A stretch of 64,000 nt of DNA from Microbulbifer okhotskensis (GTDB lineage Bacteria > Pseudomonadota > Gammaproteobacteria > Pseudomonadales > Cellvibrionaceae): contig NZ_JALBWM010000004.1 in the NCBI RefSeq assembly GCF_023895975.1, positions 1 through 64,000 of the forward strand, in the 5' to 3' direction. Position numbers and translations under genes: made by a program. A model generated the notes under the pieces. It saw only the letters and a list, made by a program, of their open reading frames with translations, made no database searches and had not been told where the DNA came from. Shown in pieces: positions 41,202 to 50,862 of this stretch. Each line of letters begins with the position of its first letter. The first letter of the stretch is position 1.

Positions 41202-43940
41202 TTAGTGCGCCTGATCCCAATCCTTGCCCTGTCCCAAGTCCACAATCAGAGGAACATGGAGCTCTGCGGCGCCCTGCATCAACTCGACGATACCCTCGGC
41301 CACTCTGTCGATTTCGTCTTTGGGGACCTCGAGCACTAGCTCATCGTGAACCTGCATAATCAACTTGGTGGTTAGCTTTTGCTCGCTGAGCCAGGCATCG
41401 ACGGCGATCATAGCCCGCTTGATAATATCGGCAGCTGTACCCTGCATGGGTGCATTAATCGCAGTGCGTTCCGCAGCCTGACGCTGCATGCCGTTGCGCG
41501 AGTTGATCTCCGGTAAGTACAGGCGGCGTCCAAATAGAGTCTCCACATAGCCCTTCTCTGCAGCCTGGGCACGGGTATCCTCCATATAGCGCAGCACTCC
41601 GGGGTAACGCTCGAAATAGCGGTCGATATAAGCCTGTGCATCGCGACGCGGAATATCCAGCTGCTTGGCCAAGCCAAAAGCCGACATACCATAAATCAAG
41701 CCAAAGTTGATCGCCTTGGCGCGGCGGCGCTGTTCATCGGTCACCTCATTCTGAGCCACTTCAAATACTTCCGCCGCCGTTGCACGGTGAATGTCAGCAC
41801 CATGGGCGAACGCATCCACTAAGCCCTTGTCACCGGACAGGTGCGCCATAATACGCAGTTCGATCTGAGAGTAATCCGCTGCAATGATTTTGCTGCCGCC
41901 GTTGATACGTGGGTCTGCGGTAAAGGCACGACGAATACGGCGCCCCTCCTCAGTGCGGATGGGAATATTCTGCAGATTGGGGTCGCTGGAGGACAGACGC
42001 CCGGTGGCCGCCACCGCCTGATGGTAGGAGGTGTGTACCCGACCAGTGGCGGGATCAATCATCTTCGGCAGCTTATCGGTATAGGTATTTTTCAGTTTGG
42101 CCAGACCGCGATACTGCATAATCAACGCCGGTAACTCATGGTTATGAGCCAGCTCCTGCAGTACGGCCTCCGCCGTTGACGGCGCCCCCTTAGGCGTTTT
42201 CTTGATTACCGGAATCTGCAGTTTCTCAAAGAGTATGACCCCCAGTTGCTTGGTAGAACCTAAATTGAACTCTTCACCGGCAGCCTCGTAGGCCTTCTGC
42301 TCCAGCTCGTGCATCTTCTGCTCCAACTCAGCACTTTGTACTGCCAGCATCTTCGCATCTATGTAAGCACCATTGCGCTCCATGCGCGCGAGTACCGGCA
42401 ACAGCGGCATCTCAATCTCATCGAGAACCTTCAGCAAAGTCGGCTCGCGCTCCAGGCGTGTATTCAGCTCATGGTGTAAGCGCAGGGTGATATCCGCATC
42501 CTCAGCCGCATAGGGGCCCGCCTGGTCCAGCTCAATCTGGTTAAAAGTGAGCTGCTTGGCGCCTTTTCCGGCGATATCTTCAAAATGTACCGTGTGTTCA
42601 CCCAGGTACTTGAGCGCCAAGCTGTCCATATCGTGACGGCTACCGGTACTGTCGAGCACATAGGACTCCAGCATGGAGTCACGCGAGATACCGCGCAGTT
42701 CGATATCGTAGTTAGCCAGGATGTGGCTGTCGTATTTAAGATTCTGCCCTACTTTTTTCTGTTGTTCGTCTTCCAGCAATGGCTTCAGTTTCGCCATTAC
42801 TTCATCGAATGGCAGTTGCTCCGGGGCGCCCATGTAATCGTGGCTAAGGGGAACATAAGCGGCACGGTAGGGTTCTACAGCGAACGACACCCCCACTAAT
42901 TTTGCCTGCATGTAGTTAAGACTGGTAGTTTCGGTATCGAAGGCAAAGATATCTGAGCCTTTGAGCTGCTGCAGCCAGCTGTCAAATTCTGCCATTTCAG
43001 TAACAATGACATAGTCGCGCTCAACCGCCTCAGCCATAGCCTCATCGACCTCTTCACGAGTCAGTTCTTCCTGCCAGCCACGGAACTCACTGTGCGTGAA
43101 TAGCTCGATCAATGCCTCAGTATCAGGCCCTAAGTTGTGCAGGTCCTGTGGGTGGTAAGGCATCTCTACATCGGTCTTGATTGTGGCCAGCTTGTATGAG
43201 AGCTCCGCCGCTTCGCGGTGTTCTTCCATTTTTTTGCCGAGGGTTTTGGAACCACGAAAACCCAGTGGTGCTATTGCATCCAGATCCGCATATATATCCT
43301 TGAGCCCACCGAGGTTCTGCAACAGCGCCAATGCAGTCTTTTCACCGACCCCAGGTACGCCGGGGATATTGTCAGACTTGTCCCCCATCAGCGCGAGGAA
43401 GTCGATAATCAATTCGGGGCCAACTCCAAATTTCTTTGTAACACCCTCGCCGTCCATCTCTGTGTTGTTCATGGTGTTCACCAGGGTGACACCGGGACGC
43501 ACCAGCTGCGCCATATCTTTGTCACCGGTGGAAATAATCACCTGCTGTCCCTGGCGCTGGGCCTCCAGCGCCAGGGTGCCGATCACATCATCCGCTTCAA
43601 CCCCGTCGATAACCAAGCGCGGCAAACCCATGGCATCAATAATGTCGTGAATCGGTTGAATCTGCTCACGTAGATCATCAGGCATCGGCGGACGATGGGA
43701 CTTGTATTCAGCAAACATCTCATCGCGAAAAGTCTTACCCTTGGCATCAAATACCACTACTACGGGGCTATCCGGGTGCTCCCTCAGGTGTCGACGCAGC
43801 ATGCTGATCACACCGCGTACTGCACCGGTGGGTCGGCCCTGGCTGGTGGTCAGCGGAGGCAGGGCGTGGAAGGCGCGGTACAAATAGGAGGAGCCATCCA
43901 CCAGAATCAACGGGGCGGCTGAGTTGCTTTGTTTACTCAT
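41202..43940 (-). CDS. polA: DNA polymerase I
   Basis: 912 residues, three domains: 5'-3' exonuclease (about 1-290, 'ADDVIGTLA', 'GDKDMAQLV', '[14 protein letters not shown]'), 3'-5' exonuclease (about 310-500, with the acidic '[13 protein letters not shown]' intact, so proofreading is likely) and polymerase (about 520-912). Polymerase motifs A '[18 protein letters not shown]', B '[19 protein letters not shown]' and C '[12 protein letters not shown]' are all present. It fills gaps in repair and processes Okazaki fragments. The engB-sRNA-polA neighbourhood is conserved in gammaproteobacteria. Confidence 0.98.
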   Translation of the reverse strand: MSKQSNSAAPLILVDGSSYLYRAFHALPPLTTSQGRPTGAVRGVISMLRRHLREHPDSPVVVVFDAKGKTFRDEMFAEYKSHRPPMPDDLREQIQPIHDIIDAMGLPRLVIDGVEADDVIGTLALEAQRQGQQVIISTGDKDMAQLVRPGVTLVNTMNNTEMDGEGVTKKFGVGPELIIDFLALMGDKSDNIPGVPGVGEKTALALLQNLGGLKDIYADLDAIAPLGFRGSKTLGKKMEEHREAAELSYKLATIKTDVEMPYHPQDLHNLGPDTEALIELFTHSEFRGWQEELTREEVDEAMAEAVERDYVIVTEMAEFDSWLQQLKGSDIFAFDTETTSLNYMQAKLVGVSFAVEPYRAAYVPLSHDYMGAPEQLPFDEVMAKLKPLLEDEQQKKVGQNLKYDSHILANYDIELRGISRDSMLESYVLDSTGSRHDMDSLALKYLGEHTVHFEDIAGKGAKQLTFNQIELDQAGPYAAEDADITLRLHHELNTRLEREPTLLKVLDEIEMPLLPVLARMERNGAYIDAKMLAVQSAELEQKMHELEQKAYEAAGEEFNLGSTKQLGVILFEKLQIPVIKKTPKGAPSTAEAVLQELAHNHELPALIMQYRGLAKLKNTYTDKLPKMIDPATGRVHTSYHQAVAATGRLSSSDPNLQNIPIRTEEGRRIRRAFTADPRINGGSKIIAADYSQIELRIMAHLSGDKGLVDAFAHGADIHRATAAEVFEVAQNEVTDEQRRRAKAINFGLIYGMSAFGLAKQLDIPRRDAQAYIDRYFERYPGVLRYMEDTRAQAAEKGYVETLFGRRLYLPEINSRNGMQRQAAERTAINAPMQGTAADIIKRAMIAVDAWLSEQKLTTKLIMQVHDELVLEVPKDEIDRVAEGIVELMQGAAELHVPLIVDLGQGKDWDQAH

Positions 43941-44262
43941 AAATTACGGGATTCTTGCTTGCTTAGTTTGGCGCTCATGGCGCGCGGCAGGCCGATAGGA
44001 TAACGCCCTTCGCACAGTTTTTCCGCTCGCTAATGCCCTGTACAAAGTGCAATTGCACAAAAGCCCACTCATCTCAACGCACAAGTTAAAACTATCGGCG
44101 CAACAGCCTCACCAAATCTTCAGGCTTGTCTAGTCTTGCCGGTAGCGACCCATGCGTTCGCTATCCCCCGGAAATTAAATCTGCTCAGGCTGCCAGCAGG
44201 CAGTCGGAAACCTTTTTTTCCGAAAAATTGAAATCCCTGATGTTGAAGGAAGGATTCTAAAG
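43941..44262. other. intergenic with several hairpins and a palindrome
   Basis: Between divergent polA and the small secreted gene. It holds the 12-bp perfect palindrome GTGCAATTGCAC (44047-44058), and a series of hairpins from 44105 to 44223 described separately. No gene is supported. Confidence 0.5.
44105..44223 (+). other. structured leader or small RNA candidate
   Basis: Successive complementary arms: AGCCT/AGGCT (44105-44109/44122-44126), CCGG-TAGCGA/TCGCTA-CCGG (44139-44171), CTGCC/GGCAG (44190-44203) competing with CTGCT/AGCAG (44181-44199), and TCGGAAA/TTTCCGA (44204-44223) with a T7 in the loop. The mutually exclusive pairings and T-run could form a switch in front of the gene at 44263, or mark an independent RNA. 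No known riboswitch consensus was recognised. Confidence 0.35.
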
Positions 44263-44556
44263 ATGAGAGGAGTGATACCTGCGGCCCTACTGCTGACCGT
44301 CAATGTACTGGCTATTCCCGCCAGTGCATTTTCGGATTGCGATACTGGGCTTACTACCCAGGCTGGGACAGCCGGGGAAGCGCAAGCCAAGCGACCAGAG
44401 GAAAGGAACCCCGAGCTTATGCTCAAACAAGCCATGCGTGAAAAGGAAAATGACCTGCTGCAAAGGCAGATGCGCCATCTTGAAAAACTACAGCAGCAGG
44501 CTGAGCGAAATGCTGTCCGCACAGAGAAGCTCCAGGAGATAAAAGACAGATCCTGA
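44263..44556 (+). CDS. small secreted coiled-coil protein
   Basis: 97 residues. Signal peptide ends near 'IPASAFS'. The mature part is charged and helical from about residue 50 to the end ('LLQRQMRHLEKLQQQAERNA'), a likely coiled coil. GAAGGAAGGA lies about eight bases before the ATG. Family not recognised; it occupies the position taken by a small DUF2782-type gene next to polA in Pseudomonas but does not look like it. Confidence 0.65.
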   Translation: MRGVIPAALLLTVNVLAIPASAFSDCDTGLTTQAGTAGEAQAKRPEERNPELMLKQAMREKENDLLQRQMRHLEKLQQQAERNAVRTEKLQEIKDRS

Positions 44557-44577
44557 CATCGCCTCGGTTACTGCAAT

Positions 44578-44606
44578 CCCGCCCGCCGACTTGGGCCTTG
44601 GGCGGG
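44578..44606. terminator. GC-rich hairpin between convergent genes
   Basis: CCCGCCC pairs with GGGCGGG around a 15-base loop, 21 bases after the small secreted gene and 35 bases beyond the znuA stop. A short 'GTTATT' follows on the plus strand. Confidence 0.55.
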
Positions 44607-44641
44607 GTTATTATGCTTCCCGCTACGCCTTGGAATTACTT

Positions 44642-45520
44642 TTAATCCCCACCATTGTCGGGAATCTCGCTCAAACAGCTGCGGGCCTGGGTGAGGAGCG
44701 ACTCAATCAGGTCTCGATAGTTGGCGTCGGGGCCAAGCTGCTCACCCAATGGGTCCAATGCGGCATAACGTAATCCCAGGTTCTCCGCCAGCTGACGGTC
44801 GCGGTCATTGGCGGGTACTTCCCCAAACAGGCAACCATTGCCAACCGAGGAAAGCGCTAACATCGCCCTGGCACCATGTCCGCCACCACTGCCATCGCCG
44901 AGGGGGAGTGTCACCACGCCCGCTGAACCAAAGAAATGACCATAGGCATCGTGGGTAACAACGATAGGCACTTGGCGATACCCGTACAAAGCCCGGTCGA
45001 GCACCTTTTGTAAATTTGCCATAGCGCTGGAAAATACCCTCGCGCGCCTTATAAACAGCTCTGCCTGCTGTGGGCGCAGTTCTGCCAAGCGCTGAGCAAT
45101 CTGTGCCGCCGCTATTGCGGCATTGCGGGGGCGCAGCCAGAGGTGGGGATCTGAGGGGCTGGCCCCCTGATATTCAAAAGCGCTCCCCCCCAGTAATTGC
45201 ATTCGCTTTTCGATAGGTAGCAAAGCTGCCTGCTTAGCCAGCACCCCCTCCATTTGTGGTCCCAACCACACCAGCAACAGGGCTCGCTCCAGCGCAGCCC
45301 GATCTGAAACGCTAGGCGCATAGTGGTGCGGGTCAGCACCTTCGATAAGCACCCGTATCGGAATATCACCACCGGTGATCTCCTGGGCAATCAACGCCAG
45401 GGGACGTACGCTGACAACCAGCGCGCGCTCCTCACCGGCATCAGGTTTACTGCAAGCCCCTAGGCTGAGAACGAGCAATAACATCAAAGAGTACTTAATA
45501 CGGCATTTGAACGGAGGCAT
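44642..45520 (-). CDS. znuA: zinc ABC transporter substrate-binding protein
   Basis: About 292 residues. Lipobox 'LSLGAC' indicates a lipid-anchored or periplasmic protein. Cluster A-I metal-binding features: 'GADPHHYAPS' and 'VVTHDAYGHFFG' supply two His ligands; the third His region is replaced by 'FGEVPANDRDR', and the His-rich loop of many ZnuA proteins is absent. It delivers Zn2+ to ZnuB. The start is one of three closely spaced ATGs; 45520 is used, 45529 is possible. It is divergent from znuC, with a candidate Zur site between. Confidence 0.88.
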   Translation of the reverse strand: MPPFKCRIKYSLMLLLVLSLGACSKPDAGEERALVVSVRPLALIAQEITGGDIPIRVLIEGADPHHYAPSVSDRAALERALLLVWLGPQMEGVLAKQAALLPIEKRMQLLGGSAFEYQGASPSDPHLWLRPRNAAIAAAQIAQRLAELRPQQAELFIRRARVFSSAMANLQKVLDRALYGYRQVPIVVTHDAYGHFFGSAGVVTLPLGDGSGGGHGARAMLALSSVGNGCLFGEVPANDRDRQLAENLGLRYAALDPLGEQLGPDANYRDLIESLLTQARSCLSEIPDNGGD

Positions 45521-45543
45521 AAGAAACATTAGGCGAAGCAAAA

Positions 45544-45560
45544 TTGCGATATAATCACAA
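45544..45560. promoter_or_regulatory. candidate Zur-type operator
   Basis: TTGCGAT-ATA-ATCACAA is a 17-bp imperfect palindrome (six of seven arm positions match) in the gap between divergent znuA and znuC. AT-rich palindromes at this place are typical Zur sites, but the match to the usual GTTATAATATAAC core is only partial, so the regulator is inferred from context. Confidence 0.45.
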
Positions 45561-45633
45561 CCGGCCCCAAGCCGCCAGTCCAGTCGGCCATGATCGGTGT
45601 GCTGCACCAGTGCCATTAAGCCAAATACCTTAT

Positions 45634-46449
45634 ATGTTTCCCCTCGGAGATTGCACCCTGAACCCACTCCAGCCGCTTATCACTGCTGACAATATCGCCC
45701 TGTTGGTGGGCGGCAGGCAGCTACTCAAGGACATCACGGTTGAATTGTCGCAAGGCGAGATTGTCACCTTAATCGGCCCCAATGGTGCTGGAAAGACCAC
45801 CCTACTACGTCTTTTACTGGGCCTCAGCCAACCGAGTCAGGGCCGTATTTGGCGCAGAGAGGGGCTGCGCATTGGTTACATGCCCCAAAGGCTGCATATC
45901 GATGGCTCTATGCCGATGTCGGTGGAGCGCTTCCTGCAACTGGGCCAGCCGAGGATGAAGTTGTCCCAAGCCAGGTCGGCCCTGCAAAGAGTCGGTGCCG
46001 AACAATTGATCGGCGCCACACTTGCCAATCTGTCTGGAGGCGAAATGCAGCGGGTATTACTCGCTCGGGCGGCATCGCGCAAGCCCCAGCTATTGGTACT
46101 CGATGAACCAACTCAGGGGGTCGATGTGGGTGGGCAGAGTGAGCTGTATCAACTGATTGCTACACTTCGCGACGAACTGGACTGTGGTGTTTTACTGGTT
46201 TCCCACGACCTCCATCTGGTAATGGCTGCCACTGACCGGGTTCTTTGCCTCAACCAGCATATCTGTTGCCACGGCCACCCCGAGCAGGTGAGCCGCCATC
46301 CAGCCTATCTGGAGTTATTCGGCGACAAAGTGGCGCCATATACTCACCAGCACAACCACCAACACAAACTGAGTGGTGATATTGCAGTGGCTGGCAACAC
46401 GTCTAACCGACACCCAGACTCAACCCCAAAAAATAAAGAGCAAAAATAA
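45634..46449 (+). CDS. znuC: zinc ABC transporter ATP-binding protein
   Basis: About 271 residues. Walker A 'LIGPNGAGKTTLLRLLLG', signature 'NLSGGEMQRVLLARA', Walker B 'LLVLDEPTQGVD' and switch His 'LLVSHDLHLV' define the ABC ATPase. The C-terminus has a His-rich tail ('YTHQHNHQHKL') often seen in Znu proteins. Start 45634 lacks a Shine-Dalgarno; a CTG at 45658 sits eight bases after GGAGA and is a possible true start. The znuB GTG follows the stop without a gap. Confidence 0.93.
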   Translation: MFPLGDCTLNPLQPLITADNIALLVGGRQLLKDITVELSQGEIVTLIGPNGAGKTTLLRLLLGLSQPSQGRIWRREGLRIGYMPQRLHIDGSMPMSVERFLQLGQPRMKLSQARSALQRVGAEQLIGATLANLSGGEMQRVLLARAASRKPQLLVLDEPTQGVDVGGQSELYQLIATLRDELDCGVLLVSHDLHLVMAATDRVLCLNQHICCHGHPEQVSRHPAYLELFGDKVAPYTHQHNHQHKLSGDIAVAGNTSNRHPDSTPKNKEQK

Positions 46450-47250
46450 GTGGTCGATTTCGGCGAATTACTGCAAAGCCAATTTCTCTGGTACGCCCTC
46501 GCCGCCGGCCTGTTGGTCGCCATTATTAGCGGTCCCTTGGGATGCTTCGCTGTATGGCGACGTATGGCCTATTTTGGTGACACCCTCGCACACTCCGCTC
46601 TGCTGGGCGTTACGCTCGGTTTTGTATTTCAAATAATGCCAACCCTCGCGGTAGGGATTACCTGTTGCGCACTCGCTTTACTGTTGATGTATCTGCAGCG
46701 CCGCCAGAAACTGGCGGTAGACACCCTACTCGGTATCCTGTCTCACTCAATGCTGGCATTGGGGATTGTCACTGTCAGCTTCTTCCAGATTAAAGTGGAT
46801 TTGCTGTCTCTATTATTGGGAGATCTGCTCGCCGTGAGCAGTCAGGATCTGGTATTGATGGCCATTGCCGCCTCGGCAATCCTGATTTTGCTGTACTTTT
46901 TATGGGAACAGTTGTTGGCATTTACCCTTCATGAGGAGCTGGCTTCCGTCGAGGGCGTACCGGTAGAGCGCTTGCGCATCGCCCTGATGTTGATGTTGGC
47001 CATACTGATTGCCATCGCCATGAAAGTGGTGGGGGTGTTGTTAATTACCGCTCTTCTGATTATTCCTGCCGCTGCGGCGCGCAAATTATCCCGCACGCCG
47101 GAACGCATGGCAGTACTGGCCTCTATGATCGGCTGCCTTGCGGTAGTGCTCGGCCTCCTCGCCTCTGTCCTGTGGAATACCCCCGCAGGTCCTTCCATAG
47201 TCCTCGCCGCTGCAGTGTTCTTCCTCGCTTCACAAGCGCGCCCCACCTGA
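46450..47250 (+). CDS. znuB: zinc ABC transporter permease
   Basis: 266 residues, GTG start directly after the znuC stop. About eight hydrophobic segments and the family stretch 'GPLGCFAVWRRMAYFGDTLAHSALLG' region (residues about 28-53) identify the ABC-3 metal permease. It forms the membrane channel for ZnuA-delivered zinc. Confidence 0.94.
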   Translation: MVDFGELLQSQFLWYALAAGLLVAIISGPLGCFAVWRRMAYFGDTLAHSALLGVTLGFVFQIMPTLAVGITCCALALLLMYLQRRQKLAVDTLLGILSHSMLALGIVTVSFFQIKVDLLSLLLGDLLAVSSQDLVLMAIAASAILILLYFLWEQLLAFTLHEELASVEGVPVERLRIALMLMLAILIAIAMKVVGVLLITALLIIPAAAARKLSRTPERMAVLASMIGCLAVVLGLLASVLWNTPAGPSIVLAAAVFFLASQARPT

Positions 47251-47297
47251 TTAATCGGTGACGACAAACTCATCCTAAATTCCTATTCCTAAAAGGC

Positions 47298-47316
47298 AAT
47301 TGTCGCAAATTGTCGC
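47298..47316. promoter_or_regulatory. tandem AATTGTCGC repeats upstream of the TonB receptor
   Basis: AATTGTCGC occurs at 47298-47306 and again at 47308-47316, exactly ten bases apart, within a flanking AAGGC/GCCTT inverted pair (about 47293-47319). One-turn spacing suggests a regulator site, or the region may be the znuB terminator stem. Confidence 0.35.
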
Positions 47317-47467
47317 CTTAATCCACCAAATAATGAGATTTTGGTCACCAATTTCCGCAATAAGCGGATGGCTAGCCATTCGCCAATTGTGTCAGTTTTC
47401 CGCCATTGCTAGTGTTGCCCGACGACCAGCCCCATTAGGCCAGTCACGGATAATGACAATAAAATGG

Positions 47468-50092
47468 ATGAGCAACGATATGGAAAAATTCTCTCTCCAC
47501 CGCAAGGTATTAACAACTGCCATACTGGCTGCAACGGCAGCCACCACCCCGCAGGTACTCTTTGCTGCTGAAGACCAGACGATGGAAGAAGTCGCCGTCG
47601 TGGGTTCGCGCATCAGCCGTAACTCGGAGTTCGAAACAGCCACACCTATCCAGGTTATGGATCGTGAAGCCATTGAGAAATCCGGTTACACCAACCTGCA
47701 ACAACTTTTTGAGAAAAACCCTGCTGCAGGTAACGGTACTTTTTCTACCCGCGGAAACAATCAGGACTCCACCGCCAATGGCGCTGCGGCCGTGAGCCTG
47801 CGTGGTATGGGCGCCGATGCGACCCTGGTCTTGGTCAATGGTCGGCGCGTGGCTATCAGTGCTTTTGCCGAGAGCATCACCACCAGCTTTGTCGATATCA
47901 ATAGTGTGCCACTCGCCGCCATTGAGCGAGTCGAAGTATTAAAGGACGGAGCTTCTGCGATCTACGGTTCCGATGCTGTCGCCGGTGTAGTGAACCTGGT
48001 GTTACGCAAGGACTTTGAGGGCGCTGAAGTCTCTGTCGATTACGGCGGTGCCGATGGCTACGACGAGCAATCAGTTTCTGCGATATGGGGGGTCAACGGT
48101 GATGAATCAAACCTAACTGTCATTTTTGATCACCATAAAAACAGCCGTCTATCCAGCACCGAACGCAGTGGACTGGATACCGCCAATCAATCCAGCCGTG
48201 GTGGCATGGATTTCCGTTCCTCCAGAGGATATCCCGGCAGCTTCAGCGTTAATGGTACTATTGTTCCCGATCCAAACTGTCCCGAGGAGCGTGATACTGG
48301 TGAGGTCTGTGTGTACGACTACGGCCCCTGGACGCTCATTACACCCGAAGCTGAGCGCACCGGCTTGATTATGCTGGGCCATACCCAGTTGACGGAAGGG
48401 GTGGAGTTCTTCAGCGAGATCGCTGTTCAACACAATACCTCAGTGGCGCAGGGCGCTCCCACGCCCCTGGACGGTGACGCAGGGCTCTACGTACTTGCAG
48501 ATCACCCCAACAATCCGTTTGGCGAGGATGTGGATATTTTCCGCTATCGCACGGTAGATGCCGGACCGCGCCAGTGGGATATCGAAACAGACAATCTGCG
48601 CGGTGTTTTTGGCCTGCGCGGTACTATCGCCGACTGGGACTGGGAGGCTTCCGTGCAGCGCGCTCGCAGTGAATCTACTCAGACCGGCGGCCGATCCCAG
48701 GGCTGGGTTCGTACCGACCTGCTACAAGAGGAAATTAATGCCGGACGCTACAATCCGTTTGGCGGCGTACAAAACCCCGATTCAGTGATTAATGACATCA
48801 CTACGAGTCTAGTGCGTCAGGGAAAATCCGATCTCACCAGCTACGATTTTTCTATCAGCGGAGACCTGTTCGATACCGCTAATGGCACCATTGCTATGGC
48901 TGCGGGTCTGGAATACCGTGAAGAAAAAGCATCGGACACTCCGGACGACCAGTTTCAGCGCGGTTTGATTTTTGGCACTGAGTCAGTATCAGCTAATGCC
49001 AGCCGAGATATATCCTCAGCTTTTGTCGAGTTCGCTATTCCTCTTCCCGCTAGGTTCGACCTGACTTTGGCGGCTCGTTATGACGATTACAGTGATTTCG
49101 GCAGCACCACCAATCCTATGGCCAACTTGCTATGGACCGCGACGGATGCACTGTCTCTACGCGCTTCCTGGGGAACAGGCTTCCGCGCCCCCTCATTGGC
49201 ACAAGTAGGTCTGGGCCCATCGCAGGAGTCTCTGTTCTTTATCGATTCCTATGGTTGCGAGGTTAATCCAACCTACTGTAATAGCACCGACTACAACATC
49301 ATTTTCTCCGGTAATCCGGATCTGGATGCGGAAGAGTCCGAGTCTTATAATATCGGCGCCGTTTTTGAACCTATCGAAAACCTGCAACTATCTCTCGACT
49401 ACTGGAATATCACTCAGGAAGGTAAGATTGACGAAGTTCCCTTCGGCTATATCTACACCCTCTACTGCTGGGACCAGGACAGCACTGTGTGCCGCCGGGA
49501 CACACCTCTCGATGGCGAGTCTCTCGGTGCCCTTCAGTCCATTGACAGCAGTTTCACCAATATCGGTGAGCAAGAGGTCTCTGGTATTGATTTAAGTATT
49601 GTGTACAGCGGGATAGAACTGGTAGGTGGCGATCTGGGCCTGCGTTTGGACTACTCCTACCTGGCTGAATTTGAGCGTGTTGAGCTCAACTCTTCCGGCA
49701 ACGCTTTTATCACTCGTGACTTAGCGGGGGAGTATGAATACCCTCAACACCGCTGGAACGCTACCGCGGACTGGACTTTTGACACCTTCGGCTTTAGTGC
49801 AGGGCTTAGCTATATCGGTGAATTTGAGGATACCCCGGATATCGATTTCGATGGCACCCTCGATTACGACACCAACAGCTCTCGTACTGTGGACTCTTTC
49901 CTCACCATGAACCTACAAGCTCGTTACACCGGCCTGGAAAATATGGTGCTGAGCCTCGGTGCGGATAATATCCTGGATGAAGAGCCACCCTTCGCGATCG
50001 GTGACGGTAATTCAGACCTCTATGGCTATGTCGAATCACAGCACGACCCACGCGGCCGCTTTATCTATGGCAAAATGACTTACAGCTTCTAA
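47468..50092 (+). CDS. TonB-dependent outer-membrane receptor
   Basis: About 874 residues. A signal peptide ending near 'QVLFAAED' is followed by a TonB-box-like 'EEVAVVGSR', the plug domain (about 45-160, with 'VLVNGRRVAI' and 'LKDGASAIYGSDAVAGVVNL') and a 22-strand barrel ending in the terminal aromatic 'KMTYSF'. It imports a substrate across the outer membrane. It directly follows znuB after 217 bases, so zinc uptake is a possibility, but the plug resembles the broad siderophore/carbohydrate class rather than ZnuD. The start is uncertain between ATGs at 47468 and 47480. Confidence 0.9.
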   Translation: MSNDMEKFSLHRKVLTTAILAATAATTPQVLFAAEDQTMEEVAVVGSRISRNSEFETATPIQVMDREAIEKSGYTNLQQLFEKNPAAGNGTFSTRGNNQDSTANGAAAVSLRGMGADATLVLVNGRRVAISAFAESITTSFVDINSVPLAAIERVEVLKDGASAIYGSDAVAGVVNLVLRKDFEGAEVSVDYGGADGYDEQSVSAIWGVNGDESNLTVIFDHHKNSRLSSTERSGLDTANQSSRGGMDFRSSRGYPGSFSVNGTIVPDPNCPEERDTGEVCVYDYGPWTLITPEAERTGLIMLGHTQLTEGVEFFSEIAVQHNTSVAQGAPTPLDGDAGLYVLADHPNNPFGEDVDIFRYRTVDAGPRQWDIETDNLRGVFGLRGTIADWDWEASVQRARSESTQTGGRSQGWVRTDLLQEEINAGRYNPFGGVQNPDSVINDITTSLVRQGKSDLTSYDFSISGDLFDTANGTIAMAAGLEYREEKASDTPDDQFQRGLIFGTESVSANASRDISSAFVEFAIPLPARFDLTLAARYDDYSDFGSTTNPMANLLWTATDALSLRASWGTGFRAPSLAQVGLGPSQESLFFIDSYGCEVNPTYCNSTDYNIIFSGNPDLDAEESESYNIGAVFEPIENLQLSLDYWNITQEGKIDEVPFGYIYTLYCWDQDSTVCRRDTPLDGESLGALQSIDSSFTNIGEQEVSGIDLSIVYSGIELVGGDLGLRLDYSYLAEFERVELNSSGNAFITRDLAGEYEYPQHRWNATADWTFDTFGFSAGLSYIGEFEDTPDIDFDGTLDYDTNSSRTVDSFLTMNLQARYTGLENMVLSLGADNILDEEPPFAIGDGNSDLYGYVESQHDPRGRFIYGKMTYSF

Positions 50093-50115
50093 AAGCTAGT
50101 AGGAATTGGTTGCCA

Positions 50116-50150
50116 GATAAAAAGGGAAGCCTGTGGCTTCCCTTTTTATC
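50116..50150. terminator. strong bidirectional terminator after the TonB receptor gene
   Basis: GATAAAAAGGGAAGCC pairs perfectly over 16 bp with GGCTTCCCTTTTTATC around TGT. A- and T-runs are part of the stem, so it serves the receptor gene on the plus strand and the small membrane-protein operon on the minus strand. Confidence 0.9.
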
Positions 50151-50183
50151 CCTTGGATACAGCGTTATTCTTGTACATAGTTA

Positions 50184-50351
50184 CTATTTAACTTTACCTC
50201 GCTTTCTTTTTATTGCCTCTGCTTCGAGAGATAAACGCTGTTTGGCCAACTCCACCCCCGCCTTTCGGAATTCGTGGATTCCCAACAAGATACCGATAAA
50301 CTCAAACAATGACACTGCCAGACCAATAAAAAGCAGGTAGATTTCTGGCAT
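50184..50351 (-). CDS. small membrane protein (55 aa), third of a tandem trio
   Basis: ATG at 50351 to TAG at 50184. The peptide begins 'MPEIYLLFIGLAVSLFEFIG' and has one membrane helix (about residues 4-24) followed by a strongly basic amphipathic tail ('LEAEAIKRKRGKVK'). The start lies two bases after the stop of the preceding small gene, so translation is probably coupled. Family unknown to me. Topology with a basic cytoplasmic tail suggests N-out/C-in. Confidence 0.6.
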   Translation of the reverse strand: MPEIYLLFIGLAVSLFEFIGILLGIHEFRKAGVELAKQRLSLEAEAIKRKRGKVK

Positions 50352-50353
50352 AT

Positions 50354-50533
50354 TTAATTCCTGCGAGCTAACAGCGCCGATACTTTAAAATAAATACCCA
50401 AGACCAGCACCGTAGGTATCCAAAGAGCAGTAAAAATACCCTGCTCTTTGTATCCACTGAACCAAAGCCATGCAGTTAGAACAAAGCAAATAAAAACCGC
50501 CAATAAGATAAAAAAATCTGACGCTTTAAGCAC
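50354..50533 (-). CDS. small membrane protein (59 aa), second of a tandem trio
   Basis: GTG at 50533 with GAGGGA about eight bases upstream; stop TAA at 50354-50356. Two predicted membrane helices, 'DFFILLAVFICFVLTAWLWF' (residues 6-25) and a second around residues 34-50, and a basic end 'ALLARRN'. It lies three bases after the preceding gene and two before the following one. Not recognised as a known family. Confidence 0.6.
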   Translation of the reverse strand: MLKASDFFILLAVFICFVLTAWLWFSGYKEQGIFTALWIPTVLVLGIYFKVSALLARRN

Positions 50534-50536
50534 CTT

Positions 50537-50767
50537 TCATTCCCTCGAATCTTCGTCAAAATCCCAAAATCCGACTGCAGCCAATAGCAATCCAAATACA
50601 GCAATACCTGCCGGAATTCTTAACCCCAACACACCAAAAACATCTAAAATGGAGGGAACAAAATCGAGAAATCCGATTATGGCCCACAGAAAGACTAAAC
50701 CTGCTATCAGCAGACCTATCCACCCGAAGATCAACCGCGTTGTCTTTAATCGAAAATAGCTAGCCAA
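50537..50767 (-). CDS. small membrane protein (76 aa), first of a tandem trio
   Basis: 76 residues, TTG start, two hydrophobic segments (about 12-33 and 41-68) joined by 'FVPSILDVFGVLGL', and an acidic C-terminus 'FWDFDEDSRE'. It precedes two further tiny membrane proteins on the same strand with gaps of only two or three bases. The start lacks a strong ribosome-binding site. Family unknown. Confidence 0.6.
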   Translation of the reverse strand: MASYFRLKTTRLIFGWIGLLIAGLVFLWAIIGFLDFVPSILDVFGVLGLRIPAGIAVFGLLLAAVGFWDFDEDSRE

Positions 50768-50862
50768 ATGAATATTCTGTGATTATTTCCAGCATAAAGA
50801 TTTCACCGAGCAAATTTCTACCGATAGAATAGTGCATCTGCAATCAACCGGAAAGACAGTTT

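Noticed and set aside
44105..44223. Cyclic-di-GMP (GEMM-I) riboswitch
   Set aside because: A GGTAGC stretch drew attention, but the other conserved GEMM-I positions and the two-helix docking layout are absent.
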